The notes: generated from the sequence alone by a model not told the origin. Counted from the stretch's first letter, positions 36,648 to 46,251 are shown. The stretch: DNA of 64,000 nucleotides from Thermoflavimicrobium dichotomicum (GCF_900114055.1 NZ_FORR01000005.1:1-64000), one strand, 5' to 3'. Numbers and translations are program-made.

Positions 36648-37670
36648 CTATTGCAGTTTCATGGATGATTCACGAATAATGAGACGATGGGGCACAATCA
36701 TTTGTGGCTTCTCAATCTCTTCCCCTGATAACTTGCGAATCAAATGCTGAACGGTTAAGTAACCTAAATGATAGATTCCGATATCAACGGTCGTGATGGG
36801 GGGATTGCTTAATTCTGAGAGAACAATATTGTTAAAACTGACAATGGATACATCTTGGGGAACGTGAAAACCTGCAGCATATAATTCACGAATCAAACCA
36901 AAGGCAACCACATCATCTGTAACTACAAATGCTGTAGGAGGTTCAGGTGAATTCATAATCATCGTAAGGGCATGAAAAGCGTTTCCTTGTAAAACGTCTT
37001 CGCCAATGATCCAGTCGGGATGGACAGGTAAACCTGCTTCCAGCAATGCTTTTTTGTATCCTTCCAGACGGTCGATCGATACGACCAAATCTGGCGGTCC
37101 ACTTACAAAACCAATACGCTTATGCCCTTGTTTGATCAAATGGTTGGTAATATCATAAGCAGCCTTTATGTTATCGTTATTGACGGATAGAACATGATCA
37201 TGCTCCATCGATCTTCCTAAAAGTACAAAAGGAAACTGGTATTCCAGCAATTTCTCTACAATGGGATCTTTTTGTCTTGGAGCCATCAGAATAATCCCAT
37301 CAATTCTTCGGCCCAGGACCATTCGTGTAACAGCTTCAATTTCTTCTTTGGGATTGTTGGCCGAAGACATGAGGATATCGTATTGCTTGATATTGGCATA
37401 AGCCAACATGCCACGCAAAACTTCAGAGAAGAATGGATTGACAAAGATCTTTTCTGCCGAATGAGGCAATACCAATCCCAATGTTTGCGTGTTTTTGGAC
37501 ACGAGGCTTTGCGCCATGATATTGGGATGATAACCAAGTGCTTCCATCGCTTCACGCACTTTTTTCTTGGTTGCTGGACTGATTTTGGGGTGATTGGAGA
37601 TGACACGGGATACAGTAGAAGGGGAAACACCTGCCAAACGTGCAACGTCTTTTATTGTGACTGAAGACAT
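36648..37670 (-). CDS. LacI-family transcription regulator (MalR-like)
   Basis: 340-aa repressor. Residues 1-50 are the LacI helix-turn-helix and hinge (VTIKDVARLAGVSPSTVSRV); the remainder is a periplasmic-binding-type effector domain with LGLVLPHSAEK and DDVVAFGLIREL. Three palindromic LacI-type sites lie between it and malE, one over its own promoter, so it likely represses itself plus GH15 on one side and malEFG on the other until maltodextrin is present. Confidence 0.9.
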   Translation of the reverse strand: MSSVTIKDVARLAGVSPSTVSRVISNHPKISPATKKKVREAMEALGYHPNIMAQSLVSKNTQTLGLVLPHSAEKIFVNPFFSEVLRGMLAYANIKQYDILMSSANNPKEEIEAVTRMVLGRRIDGIILMAPRQKDPIVEKLLEYQFPFVLLGRSMEHDHVLSVNNDNIKAAYDITNHLIKQGHKRIGFVSGPPDLVVSIDRLEGYKKALLEAGLPVHPDWIIGEDVLQGNAFHALTMIMNSPEPPTAFVVTDDVVAFGLIRELYAAGFHVPQDVSIVSFNNIVLSELSNPPITTVDIGIYHLGYLTVQHLIRKLSGEEIEKPQMIVPHRLIIRESSMKLQ

Positions 37671-37689
37671 AGTGACCTCCCATATCGTA

Positions 37690-37705
37690 ATGCAATCGTT
37701 TGCAT
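37690..37705. promoter_or_regulatory. LacI-type operator at the regulator's own promoter
   Basis: ATGCAATCGTTTGCAT is a 16-bp near-perfect palindrome of the LacI/CcpA type (TGnAAnCGnnnnCA), 20 bases upstream of the regulator start codon. Confidence 0.75.
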
Positions 37706-37867
37706 TTTTTATTAATCAATTTGTATCTTATCGAAAAAGAATCAGCTTGTAAACTCAGTTTTAGATGGGAATCATTAAATAGCAAGATATTTACCAATTT
37801 AAAGAGAAATAATGAGAAATGAATGAATAATACTGATAAAACAATTGATTTCAACCTCATTTGATTG

Positions 37868-37883
37868 GTGCAAACGGTTTCTT
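37868..37883. promoter_or_regulatory. Central LacI-type operator/cre-like site
   Basis: GTGCAAACGGTTTCTT matches the same consensus less symmetrically, in the middle of the 400-base divergent region. It could be a CcpA cre site rather than a MalR site. Confidence 0.55.
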
Positions 37884-38005
37884 TGTTTTATTTTTTATTG
37901 TAGGATAATGAATAAGCATCCATCAGTTGTTCGCTCTTTTGTTGATGAAAGCGATTGCTTTATTCACTATTTACGCGAAATGATGCTCATTTTTTTCACG
38001 AGTTA

Positions 38006-38021
38006 ATGCAAACGTTTTCAT
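38006..38021. promoter_or_regulatory. LacI-type operator upstream of malE
   Basis: ATGCAAACGTTTTCAT is palindromic and sits 50 bases before the malE start. It fits both the LacI-regulator and the cre consensus. The remainder of 37671-38070 is AT-rich promoter sequence without a gene. Confidence 0.75.
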
Positions 38022-38070
38022 TAAAAGAGCCGAACCGCTGATCCAAATAATTTGAAAGGAGTAAAAAGAA

Positions 38071-39324
38071 ATGAAAAAGTTTTTCTCGATTGCAGCGAGT
38101 CTCGCATTAATGGTTTCAATGCTTGTCGGTTGTAGCTCTGCTGATGATTCTGCAAGTAACGGTCAGGTTACCATTACTTTCTGGAATACGATGAATGATG
38201 AGGAAACAGAAACGCTAAAAGAAATGATTGCAAACTTTGAAAAAGAAAATAAAAATATCAAGGTAAAAGTAGAAAATGTTCCTTTCGCTGAAGCTCAAAA
38301 CAAATTTAAGCAAGCCGCTCAATCCGGTAATGCCCCAGACGTTTTACGTTCAGAAATTGCCTGGACACCTGAATTTGCTGCTTTAGGCTTTCTTGAGCCA
38401 CTGGATTCATATCTAAAAGATCAATCGGATTTCCTGGAAGTTGCATTAAAGTATAGCAAATGGAATGGCAAGACTTGGAGTGTCCCGCAAGTAACGGATA
38501 CCTTGGGGCTTTTATATAACAAGAAACTTTTAGCAGAGAAAGGGTTCAAGGAACCGCCAAAAACATGGGATGAATTTTATAAAATGGCCAAGGCACTTTC
38601 TGACCCGGCCAAAGATCAGTGGGGGTATTATCATCGTCAGTCGGATGCATACTGGGCTCAACCATTTATCTGGTCGTTTGGTGGTGGATTGATTACTGAC
38701 AATAAAGAAATTCAAATCAATAGCCCAGGCTCGGTGAAAGGGCTGGAATTTTTGCTGAAGCTGCGTGATGACAAAGTAATGCCGGACGAGTTTGATGCCC
38801 AAAATGACTACAACAATTTGCAACAAGCATTTAAAACAGGACGTGCCGCGATGGTTTTACAGGGACCTTGGGCTGTTTCAGATATTTTGAAAGGAGAGCA
38901 ATTCAAGGATCCGAATAATCTGGGAATTGCCCCGATTCCGACTGGTCCGGAAGGAAAAACAGGTTCACCTGTCGGTGGGCATGGTTTGGTTATTTATGCA
39001 GGATCCAAACATAAAGAAGCCAGTTTTAAATTTATCTCTTACTTGACAAGTGCTGAAAACCAGGCAAAATTCGCCAAGAAAAATGGACTCCTGCCCGCTC
39101 GCAAGTCAGCATATGATCATCCGGATGTCAAGAATAATCGCTTGGTTCGAGATTGGAAAAAAGTGCTGAATCAAGCTACCAACCGTCCTGTTATACCTGA
39201 AGGCGGACAAATTTATATTGCTTTCAGTCCAGAAATCCAAGCCGCTTTTAAAAAGCAAAAAAATGCGAAACAAGCCTTGGATGCCGTTGCTCAAGCTTGG
39301 AAGCAGTTGTTGCATAAGCAGTGA
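38071..39324 (+). CDS. Maltodextrin-type ABC transporter, substrate-binding lipoprotein
   Basis: 417-aa extracellular solute-binding protein (SBP_bac_1, MalE-like). A signal peptide with lipobox LVGC places the lipidated Cys at residue 21. ITFWNTMNDEETETLKEMI is the family N-terminal strand, and GRAAMVLQGPWAVSDI the conserved hinge-proximal motif. It delivers a sugar, most likely maltose or maltodextrin given GH15 and the LacI sites. AAAGGAG precedes the ATG. Gene order with two permeases and no ATPase is typical for systems using MsmX, encoded at 41421. Confidence 0.92.
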   Translation: MKKFFSIAASLALMVSMLVGCSSADDSASNGQVTITFWNTMNDEETETLKEMIANFEKENKNIKVKVENVPFAEAQNKFKQAAQSGNAPDVLRSEIAWTPEFAALGFLEPLDSYLKDQSDFLEVALKYSKWNGKTWSVPQVTDTLGLLYNKKLLAEKGFKEPPKTWDEFYKMAKALSDPAKDQWGYYHRQSDAYWAQPFIWSFGGGLITDNKEIQINSPGSVKGLEFLLKLRDDKVMPDEFDAQNDYNNLQQAFKTGRAAMVLQGPWAVSDILKGEQFKDPNNLGIAPIPTGPEGKTGSPVGGHGLVIYAGSKHKEASFKFISYLTSAENQAKFAKKNGLLPARKSAYDHPDVKNNRLVRDWKKVLNQATNRPVIPEGGQIYIAFSPEIQAAFKKQKNAKQALDAVAQAWKQLLHKQ

Positions 39325-39384
39325 AGATGAGAAGAGATAAAGATTGATCAGATACCGTTGATCTCGTTTTCTTTACGTTCTGAA

Positions 39385-39454
39385 ATCGGTTCCTTTCTCT
39401 GTCACAGCCTTTGTACCAACTTGAAGTGACTTTGCGAGGAACCGATCCCTTTTC
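39385..39454 (+). other. Intergenic hairpin between the binding protein and permease genes
   Basis: CGGTTCCT and AGGAACCG form the base of a long interrupted stem (inner GTCAC/GTGAC arm) followed by ATCCCTTTT. It may stabilise the upstream message or partly terminate, giving more binding protein than permease, as seen in other mal operons. Confidence 0.6.
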
Positions 39455-39492
39455 AAGTAGGGATTTAAGGTTTGAAAGGTGGCTAATCAACA

Positions 39493-40407
39493 ATGCGTTA
39501 TCCAAAGAACACATGGATTGCTTATGTATTTCTGACACCCGTTCTGGTAGTGATGGCTGTATTGGTCTTTTATCCCTTGATTAAAGGTATCTCTTACAGT
39601 TTTACAAATATGAATCAATACAATATGGGAAGTAAATTTATTGACCCAAGCTATGAATGGGTCGGTTTGAAAAACTACAAGGAGTTGTTTCGTTCTTTTA
39701 TTGCACCCAAATCGGTCTTTCGTGATGTCTTGATCCAGACATTGATATGGACTTTTGTGAACGTATTTTTTCATTTTACGATTGGATTGGGCCTGGCCCT
39801 TCTTCTTCACCGAAAAATCAAAGGACGGGGCATTTATCGGACTTTGTTGATGGTACCGTGGGCGGTGCCATCGTTTGTGGGCGCATTTGCCTGGCTGTGG
39901 ATGTACAATGACAAATACGGGTTTTTTAACCTGATGCTGAAACAGATGGGGCTTGCAACCATTCCTTGGTTAGGAGATAGCTTTTGGGCCATGGTTTCAG
40001 TGATCATGGTGAATGTGTGGATTGGCGTTCCCTTTATGATTGTGACTCTGTTAGGAGGATTGCAAAGTATTCCCGATTCTTTATATGAAGCGGCACGGAT
40101 TGATGGGGCATCCAGCTGGCAACAATTTCGACATATTACCTTACCCCTATTGCGACCGGTTGCAGTTACGGCAACAACGCTTGGGATCATTTGGACCTTT
40201 AATATGTTTAACATTATTTATCTCGTGACTGCAGGAGGGCCTATCCATTCGACAGAAATTTTGGTCACCTATGCCTATAGAGAGGCTTTCCGCAATTGGA
40301 ATTTGGGCTTGGCTTCCACATATGGTGTGGTTATATTGAGTTTCTTGCTCGTATTCACCCTTATCTACCGACGTGTACTCAAATCAAACCAGGAGGTTAA
40401 CTATTGA
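39493..40407 (+). CDS. Sugar ABC transporter permease, MalF-like
   Basis: 304-aa inner-membrane protein with about six helices. The EAA loop that contacts the ATPase is seen as YEAARIDGASSWQQFRHITLP (about residues 197-217, split by the first Ala-Ala). N-terminus WIAYVFLTPVLVVMAVLVFYP is the first helix. It lacks the large extra periplasmic domain of enteric MalF, as is usual in Gram-positives. The stop overlaps the next start (TGATG). Confidence 0.93.
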   Translation: MRYPKNTWIAYVFLTPVLVVMAVLVFYPLIKGISYSFTNMNQYNMGSKFIDPSYEWVGLKNYKELFRSFIAPKSVFRDVLIQTLIWTFVNVFFHFTIGLGLALLLHRKIKGRGIYRTLLMVPWAVPSFVGAFAWLWMYNDKYGFFNLMLKQMGLATIPWLGDSFWAMVSVIMVNVWIGVPFMIVTLLGGLQSIPDSLYEAARIDGASSWQQFRHITLPLLRPVAVTATTLGIIWTFNMFNIIYLVTAGGPIHSTEILVTYAYREAFRNWNLGLASTYGVVILSFLLVFTLIYRRVLKSNQEVNY

Positions 40408-41231
40408 TGCAAAAATCCAATTGGTGGGTTCATGTGTTACTGACGATCGCTTCCTTTATTGCAGTTTTTCCAGTTCTTTGGATTTTATCTACCAGCTTTA
40501 AGCCTGAATCCGAGGTCTTTTCGAATACCATTGAATGGATCCCGCAATCATTTACGTTGGATAATTATAAGGCCGTGTTAACAAAATCAAATGGCATTTT
40601 TTTGACATGGTTTAAGAATAGTGCTCTAATTGCCTTGTTTACCACAGTGGTCGGTCTTGTTTTATCGACAACTGCGGCCTATGCCATCTCCAGATTCAGG
40701 TTCTTCGGGAAAAAATGGATTGAACTGGGGCTTTTGATTACACAGATGTTTCCAGGAGCTCTCTTGATTATTCCGCTTTATTTGATTGTGAATAAGCTCG
40801 GTTTGCTAAATACTTATGCCGGGGTTATTTTGGCTTATTCGACCACAGCTGTTCCTTTTTGTGTGATGATGCTAAAAAACTATTTTGATACCATACCCTA
40901 TGAATTAGAAGAAGCAGCCCGAGTGGATGGCTTGTCTCATTTTGGTACGTTTTATCGGATTGTTCTTCCTCTGGCTTTGCCGGGACTTGCCGTTACAGCG
41001 TTTTATTCTTTCATCACAGCTTGGAATGAATTCCTTGTGGCCATTACCTTATTAAATCAAGAGCAAATGTACACTTTACCAATCGGGTTGCAACAATTCG
41101 TCAATCAATTCAATACCGACTTTCACTATATGTCGGCAGCGGCAATGCTCATTACATTGCCTGTGCTTGTATTTTTCATTGTGGCACAGAAATATCTCAT
41201 TTCCGGCCTTACCTCAGGTGGAGTAAAGTAA
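40407..41231 (+). CDS. Sugar ABC transporter permease, MalG-like
   Basis: 274-aa partner permease with six predicted helices; EAA loop LEEAARVDGLSHFGTFYRI near residue 168. ATG taken at the TGATG overlap with the preceding gene, 12 bases after AGGAGG; a TTG one codon earlier is the alternative. Last gene of the transporter unit. Confidence 0.93.
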   Translation: MQKSNWWVHVLLTIASFIAVFPVLWILSTSFKPESEVFSNTIEWIPQSFTLDNYKAVLTKSNGIFLTWFKNSALIALFTTVVGLVLSTTAAYAISRFRFFGKKWIELGLLITQMFPGALLIIPLYLIVNKLGLLNTYAGVILAYSTTAVPFCVMMLKNYFDTIPYELEEAARVDGLSHFGTFYRIVLPLALPGLAVTAFYSFITAWNEFLVAITLLNQEQMYTLPIGLQQFVNQFNTDFHYMSAAAMLITLPVLVFFIVAQKYLISGLTSGGVK

Positions 41232-41259
41232 ACAGACTGCTGATCCAGTCCAAGGCACA

Positions 41260-41297
41260 AAAACCACTTTCCCAGGTTTTTGGGAGAGTGGTTTAAC
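41260..41297 (+). terminator. Terminator of the sugar transporter operon
   Basis: AAACCACTTTCCC and GGGAGAGTGGTTT pair around AGGTTTTT. The T-run is short and is followed at once by the palindromic repeat. Confidence 0.6.
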
Positions 41298-41300
41298 TTT

Positions 41301-41407
41301 GTTGATAAAGTTTCCATTATATGCCGGTTTTCCTTTTCCGTTTTACTCCCGCTCGATAAAAACGAGCAAAAGTCGTTAACTGAATGAGGAAAACCGGATT
41401 TGTCAAC
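41301..41407. repeat. Palindromic intergenic repeat, long copy
   Basis: 107-bp unit from GTTGATAAAGTTTCC to TTTGTCAAC. Inner symmetrical arms CCGGTTTTCC / GGAAAACCGG flank a centre with TACTCCCGCTCGATAAAAACGAGC that also forms its own hairpin. Close to the copy at 45039; the short form at 7071 lacks the centre. Confidence 0.8.
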
Positions 41408-41420
41408 GGTCAAAAAAGAA

Positions 41421-42530
41421 TCAAATCACTCTCATTTCTGATTCCTTATCAAAGATATGCGCTTTTTTCATGTCAAGAGCAAGCTTGATCGTATCTCCTG
41501 GTGAAAGTAACGTTCTGGCATGAATTTTGGCTGTTAGCCATTGATCACTAAAACCGCTTACGTATAAAATCATTTCTGATCCCATATTCTCCACCACTTC
41601 TACTTTACCCAGGAAGGTACTGTCTGGCGAAGATTCGAGAAAGAGCGAGTCATCGTGGATGGATTCTGGGCGAATACCGAATACGACTTCTTTCCCGATG
41701 TAATCTTTCTCGCGTAGAACAGCAGCATGCTCATCAGGCAGAGGGAGCCTTACACCTGTAGTGACAAAGTAGGCTTTTTGCTCTTCTTCAACAAGGGAAC
41801 CGCTTACAAAATTAATGGCAGGTGAACCAATAAATTCAGCTACAAACATATTGGCAGGGCGTTGATAGATTTCCGTTGGGGTATCAGCTTGTTGAATGAT
41901 TCCGTCTTTCATGACAACGATACGGTTTCCCATCGTCATGGCTTCGACCTGATCATGGGTTACGTAGATAAAGGTGGTTTGCAAACGTTGATGCAACTTA
42001 CTGATTTCTGTACGCATTTGCACGCGTAATTTTGCATCTAGATTGGAAAGAGGCTCGTCCATCAGGAATACTTGGGGCTCACGAACAATAGCCCGTCCCA
42101 AGGCGACTCGTTGTCTTTGGCCTCCTGAGAGCGCTTTCGGCTTACGATCCAATAGATGTTCAATACCGAGGATTTGTGCCGCTTCTTTTACTCGCCGGTC
42201 AATTTCAGACTTATCCAATTTTCGAAGTTTTAAACCGAATGCCATATTCTCGTAACAGGTCATATGTGGATAAAGGGCGTAGTTTTGGAATACCATGGCG
42301 ATGTCTCGATCTTTCGGGGGTACATCATTCACCAGACGGTCACCTATGTATAATTCACCCTCTGAAATTTCCTCTAAACCGGCTATCATACGCAGTGTTG
42401 TCGACTTTCCGCAACCAGAAGGGCCTACTAGTACGATAAACTCTTGATCTGCAATCTCTAAATGAAAGTCTTTTACAGCAGTGATCTCGCCATATCGCTT
42501 ATAAACATGATTTAATTTTACTCCTGCCAT
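41421..42530 (-). CDS. Multiple-sugar ABC transporter ATPase, MsmX/UgpC-type
   Basis: 369-aa ATP-binding subunit. Walker A GPSGCGKST (about 37-45), Q-loop, signature LSGGQRQRVALGRA (about 135), Walker B VFLMDEPLSNLDAKLR and the switch His in YVTHDQVEAM are intact; residues 240-369 form the regulatory OB-like domain. It can energise several sugar importers. Encoded convergently to malEFG with its own promoter, as expected for a shared ATPase rather than a dedicated MalK. Confidence 0.93.
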   Translation of the reverse strand: MAGVKLNHVYKRYGEITAVKDFHLEIADQEFIVLVGPSGCGKSTTLRMIAGLEEISEGELYIGDRLVNDVPPKDRDIAMVFQNYALYPHMTCYENMAFGLKLRKLDKSEIDRRVKEAAQILGIEHLLDRKPKALSGGQRQRVALGRAIVREPQVFLMDEPLSNLDAKLRVQMRTEISKLHQRLQTTFIYVTHDQVEAMTMGNRIVVMKDGIIQQADTPTEIYQRPANMFVAEFIGSPAINFVSGSLVEEEQKAYFVTTGVRLPLPDEHAAVLREKDYIGKEVVFGIRPESIHDDSLFLESSPDSTFLGKVEVVENMGSEMILYVSGFSDQWLTAKIHARTLLSPGDTIKLALDMKKAHIFDKESEMRVI

Positions 42531-42647
42531 TTTTTATACCTCCTTATCTATATTTTATTTTAATAACTGAATGATAAAAGGGATATTAGACACATTATAC
42601 GAAAAGTGCAATTGATTTTTGTCTATTTTGACTAGCAAAGCAGTGGC

Positions 42648-43643
42648 TTACTTTGATACGTTCTTTGTTATACATTTTTGTGAAGATAATTGATAATAAA
42701 GCATTAAAGCGATTTGAACCATCATGCCATCAAAAAAGTTTCGTATATCTAATCCGGTTTCTTCCTTCAATCGCTCGATCCGATAAAGTAAGGTGTTACG
42801 ATGGATATATAGTTGCCGAGCAGTTTCGCTTATATTGCAATTGAATTGAAAGAAGGTTTCCAGGCTTTTTCGAAAGTCCTCATTTTGCAAAAAGGGTTCT
42901 AGACCGCTTTTTTTCAGATATTGTTGGATGGCAGTTGTATCTAGAGAAGAAAGCAACTGTTCCAATGCAATATTCCATATAGCCTGTACAGATTTATTGG
43001 GTTGAAAGATTTTTGTCAATTGCTCTGTTTCTAAAATGGCATGTCGCAAGTTTTGCAATTCTTCGGCCTGTAAAATAGGGGGATGAACAATCATTTTTCC
43101 ACGAAGACCCGTTTCATAAGTGAAGGTCTCCATAAACCCTTCAGCAATTTGGAGATAAAGACTTCGTTCCATCGGCTCGGAACACTCCAGGTCCCATAAT
43201 TTTTTGCGATCAAGGAGAATGAGCCATTCTTGTGAAGAAAGCTGGATTTTCTTTGATTCGGAAGAAGGAAAATAGGACTCCAGAAAATAGTTGCATTCTT
43301 TCCATTTTTCTTTTGTCAATGGCTCATCGATTTTTAGGTAGAAAAAAAGGAAGTGATTCCATTGAACATGTTGAAGATGTGGAGGGAGGAAACATCTTTC
43401 TTCGTTTTGCCAAGCTTTTTTCAGCCAGGTGGCAAGGGATTCATTGTTTTGGGATTTTTGCAGCTGTTGATACAGGTCCATCATTTTATGGATCAGTTGT
43501 ATTTCCGATTCAGTCAGTTTACGACAGATTTGGAATGACTGATTTTCTATGGAAAAGAGGGGGTATTGCTCTGTAAAATGTTTTGGTTCACAGTTGAAAT
43601 CAGATCCAAAAATTTGTTTTAAGTCCTGAAAAAAACTTTCCAT
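42648..43643 (-). CDS. PucR/CdaR-type transcription regulator
   Basis: 331 aa. The C-terminal 60 residues are the PucR helix-turn-helix (HTH_30): LETFFQFNCNISETARQLY, then IHRNTLLYRIERLKEETGLDIR. The N-terminal part resembles no domain I can name and lacks an obvious sugar-diacid domain. ATG chosen 8 bases after GAGGTGG; a GTG overlapping that site is less likely. It may control the divergent aldose epimerase gene 242 bases away or itself. Confidence 0.8.
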   Translation of the reverse strand: MESFFQDLKQIFGSDFNCEPKHFTEQYPLFSIENQSFQICRKLTESEIQLIHKMMDLYQQLQKSQNNESLATWLKKAWQNEERCFLPPHLQHVQWNHFLFFYLKIDEPLTKEKWKECNYFLESYFPSSESKKIQLSSQEWLILLDRKKLWDLECSEPMERSLYLQIAEGFMETFTYETGLRGKMIVHPPILQAEELQNLRHAILETEQLTKIFQPNKSVQAIWNIALEQLLSSLDTTAIQQYLKKSGLEPFLQNEDFRKSLETFFQFNCNISETARQLYIHRNTLLYRIERLKEETGLDIRNFFDGMMVQIALMLYYQLSSQKCITKNVSK

Positions 43644-43885
43644 AAGGATGTCCACCTCAAGATCGTTCTCTTTATGGAGACATAGTTAGGACAATGGACA
43701 AACAAACTCATTAATGATATATTCATTCTAACATCACAATGGAAACTTGTCATATTAAAATATAATACTTGTTTTTTTCTGTTATTTAAGTAAACCGGTT
43801 GGAAAACGGTTACGACAGTGGATACAGGCAAAAGAAGAGTTTCAGAGTGAAAAGAAGATTTTATCGATAGTAGGTGAGATCATCC

Positions 43886-44878
43886 ATGAAGTACATCAAA
43901 AAAAACACTTTTTTGGGAGAACCGGCCCTGCAAGCCGGGAATGAAAAACTGGAGTTTATTTTAGTGCCAGGGTGGGGGAGCAATCTTATTTCCCTGATCA
44001 GCAAAGATATCCATTGTGAGCTGTTACGTGTGCCAGAGACAGTCGAAGCGTATCAAGCCAATCCTTGCCTATATGGCATTCCCGTCTTATTTCCTCCCAA
44101 TCGTATAGAGGATGGCGTGTTTTGCTTTGGTGGACGGACATATCAATGGGAGATCAATGAACCGACAAGCCATAACCATATCCATGGCTGTCTTTATCAA
44201 CTGAAATGGGATGTGGTTCAGGCAGAGATTGTCGAAGAACGGGTAGAGATCGTAACCGAAATTCATTCAGAACAGCATCTGACGCTGTATAAGCAGTTTC
44301 CGCATCGATTCACGATGAAGATGGCTTATCGGTTGGAGGGGGCTACATTATCGAAACAGGCAACGATTTTAAATCGAGATGAAGAGCCTTTTCCGTGGGG
44401 ATTGGGTTTTCATACCACTTTTCGCTTTCCGATTGGCCAAACAAGTACCTTGGATGATTGCACTCTGGCTTTAACGGTTGATAAGCGATGGAAATTAAAT
44501 GAACGCTTGTTGCCAACAGGAGAACTGGAGGAAATCAAGGAAAAAGAACAGTTCCAAAGAGGGATTTCATTGAAGAACAAAAGCCTGGACGATGCTTTTT
44601 TATCCTTGGCATATACAGGCGGAGAAAATCAGGCAACCATTTGTGACCGAAAGGCAGGCATTCAAGTGATTTACCAATGCGATTCCCATTTCAAGCATTG
44701 GGTCGTTTATAATGGGGATGGCACACAGGGCTTTTTGTGTCCGGAACCGTATACGTGGATTACCAATGCCCCTAATCTGAATCTGCCTCCATCACTGACT
44801 GGGGTACAGGTTTTGTCCCCAGGGGAACAGGTTAAGGTAAAAAGTACGATTTCTGTATTTTTGGATGAATCTGTTTAG
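43886..44878 (+). CDS. Aldose 1-epimerase family protein
   Basis: 330-aa galactose-mutarotase-like protein that would interconvert anomers of a hexose. Beta-sandwich family features are LYGIPVLFPPNRIEDGVF (about 58), SHNHIHGCLYQLKW with the catalytic-region His, GLGFHTTFRFP with the second His, and the C-terminal FLCPEPYTWITNAPN with the catalytic Glu. ATG at 43886 follows AGGTGA by 8 bases. Alone behind the PucR regulator. Confidence 0.88.
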   Translation: MKYIKKNTFLGEPALQAGNEKLEFILVPGWGSNLISLISKDIHCELLRVPETVEAYQANPCLYGIPVLFPPNRIEDGVFCFGGRTYQWEINEPTSHNHIHGCLYQLKWDVVQAEIVEERVEIVTEIHSEQHLTLYKQFPHRFTMKMAYRLEGATLSKQATILNRDEEPFPWGLGFHTTFRFPIGQTSTLDDCTLALTVDKRWKLNERLLPTGELEEIKEKEQFQRGISLKNKSLDDAFLSLAYTGGENQATICDRKAGIQVIYQCDSHFKHWVVYNGDGTQGFLCPEPYTWITNAPNLNLPPSLTGVQVLSPGEQVKVKSTISVFLDESV

Positions 44879-45038
44879 ACGCTCGTAATTACGGGTGATC
44901 AGTGGTGTTGATTGGCTGAAATTTGGATACAGATGCAAATCAGTTTTCCTTGTTCTGGACAGTCAATGCCACTGACCAGTGAAAATTGTTCAAGTCAGAA
45001 AAAAAGTAAAAGGAGTGTATTCTCCTCCTTTTCAGCTT

Positions 45039-45144
45039 GTTGAAGTATCCGTTATATGCCGGTTTTCCTTTTCCGTTTCACTCCCGCTCTATAAATACGA
45101 GCAAGAAGTCGTTCAACTGGAAAAGGAAAACCGGGTTTGTCAAC
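45039..45144. repeat. Palindromic intergenic repeat, long copy
   Basis: 106-bp unit from GTTGAAGTATCC to TTTGTCAAC, same organisation as the copy at 41301 (CCGGTTTTCC arms, centre ACTCCCGCTCTATAAATACGAGC). It is preceded at 45010-45033 by a small AAAAGGAG/CTCCTTTT hairpin that may terminate the epimerase message. The rest of 44879-45178 holds no gene. Confidence 0.8.
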
Positions 45145-45178
45145 AGGAGTACACTCTCTTCCTTTTAACTCAAATGAT

Positions 45179-46192
45179 TTACTTTTCTTCTGGAATTTTC
45201 ACTGTAATTTTCCCAAAATGGTTTCCTTTTTCCATGTGGAATAATGCTTCTTGAATCTCTTCTAATAGAAAGGATCGATCTAAAACAGGGTGGATTTGAT
45301 GATTCGTAATAAGTTCAAGCATACCGGCGAAGTCTTGCGGACTTCCCATGGTCGTTCCTCGAATGTCCAAATGCTTGAAGAACAATTTGGGGAGTAAAAG
45401 TTTTGGAACAGGTCCTGTGGTTGCCCCGAAATTTACAATCCGTCCGCCTGGTTTGGCCAGATTGAGCAGTTGGTTAAATGTATCGCCACCGACGCAATCG
45501 ATGATTAAATCAGCACCGCCCATTTGTTTTTTCAGCTCTTTTGCCCAGTTCTCCGAACGATAGTTTACTCCCCCTGTTGCTCCCAGTTTGATGGCCTTCT
45601 CCAGTTTTTCATCACTACTGGAGCTTACAAATACTTTTGCACCAAGGGTGACAGCCATCTGTAAGGCAAATAATGCAACACCGCTTCCGATGCCAGGGAT
45701 GAAAACGGTTTCATTCTTTTGAATTTGACCACGGGTCACTAAGGCACGATAAGCTGTCAGGCCGGCAAGAGGGAGGGCAGCTGCTTCTTCCCAAGTAAGA
45801 TGATTGGGTTTAGGATATACTTGTTTATGGGAGACAGCAACATACTGCGCAAAAGTTCCATTTTGAGGCATTCCTAAGATGGAGAAGTCGGGGCCATTGA
45901 AATGAGGATTGTCTCCCCAATTTAAAGCAGGGTTGATAATAACAGCATCGCCGATTTGAAGATCTGTTACCTGCTCTCCGATGGCAACAATTTCTCCAGC
46001 ACCATCAGAACCCAATATGGCAGGCAGCTGCATGCCAGGATACAACCCATGTGTAATCCATACATCTCTCCGATTGAGAGCGGCAAATTTAATACGAATG
46101 AGCAATTCATCCGGTTTTAAGACGGGAGTGGATGCTTCTTCGATCCTTACTTGCTGTGGTCCACCAATTTCTCTTAATACTGCTGCTTTCAT
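45179..46192 (-). CDS. Zinc-type alcohol dehydrogenase/quinone oxidoreductase (MDR family)
   Basis: 337-aa medium-chain dehydrogenase/reductase. An N-terminal GroES-like domain has ILGSDGAGEIVAIGEQV; the Rossmann domain has VFIPGIGSGVALFALQMAV (about 145) and an ADLIIDCVGGDTFNQLL strand. The catalytic-zinc Cys of true alcohol dehydrogenases is not apparent at the usual N-terminal position (RRDVWITHG), so a quinone/enone reductase acting with NADPH is likelier. AAGGTGACTG precedes a double ATG; the second is taken. Confidence 0.86.
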   Translation of the reverse strand: MKAAVLREIGGPQQVRIEEASTPVLKPDELLIRIKFAALNRRDVWITHGLYPGMQLPAILGSDGAGEIVAIGEQVTDLQIGDAVIINPALNWGDNPHFNGPDFSILGMPQNGTFAQYVAVSHKQVYPKPNHLTWEEAAALPLAGLTAYRALVTRGQIQKNETVFIPGIGSGVALFALQMAVTLGAKVFVSSSSDEKLEKAIKLGATGGVNYRSENWAKELKKQMGGADLIIDCVGGDTFNQLLNLAKPGGRIVNFGATTGPVPKLLLPKLFFKHLDIRGTTMGSPQDFAGMLELITNHQIHPVLDRSFLLEEIQEALFHMEKGNHFGKITVKIPEEK

Positions 46193-46251
46193 CATCAGTC
46201 ACCTTCTTTTTCAAATGTCTATCTTTATTTTAACTTTGGAAATAGATTGAT

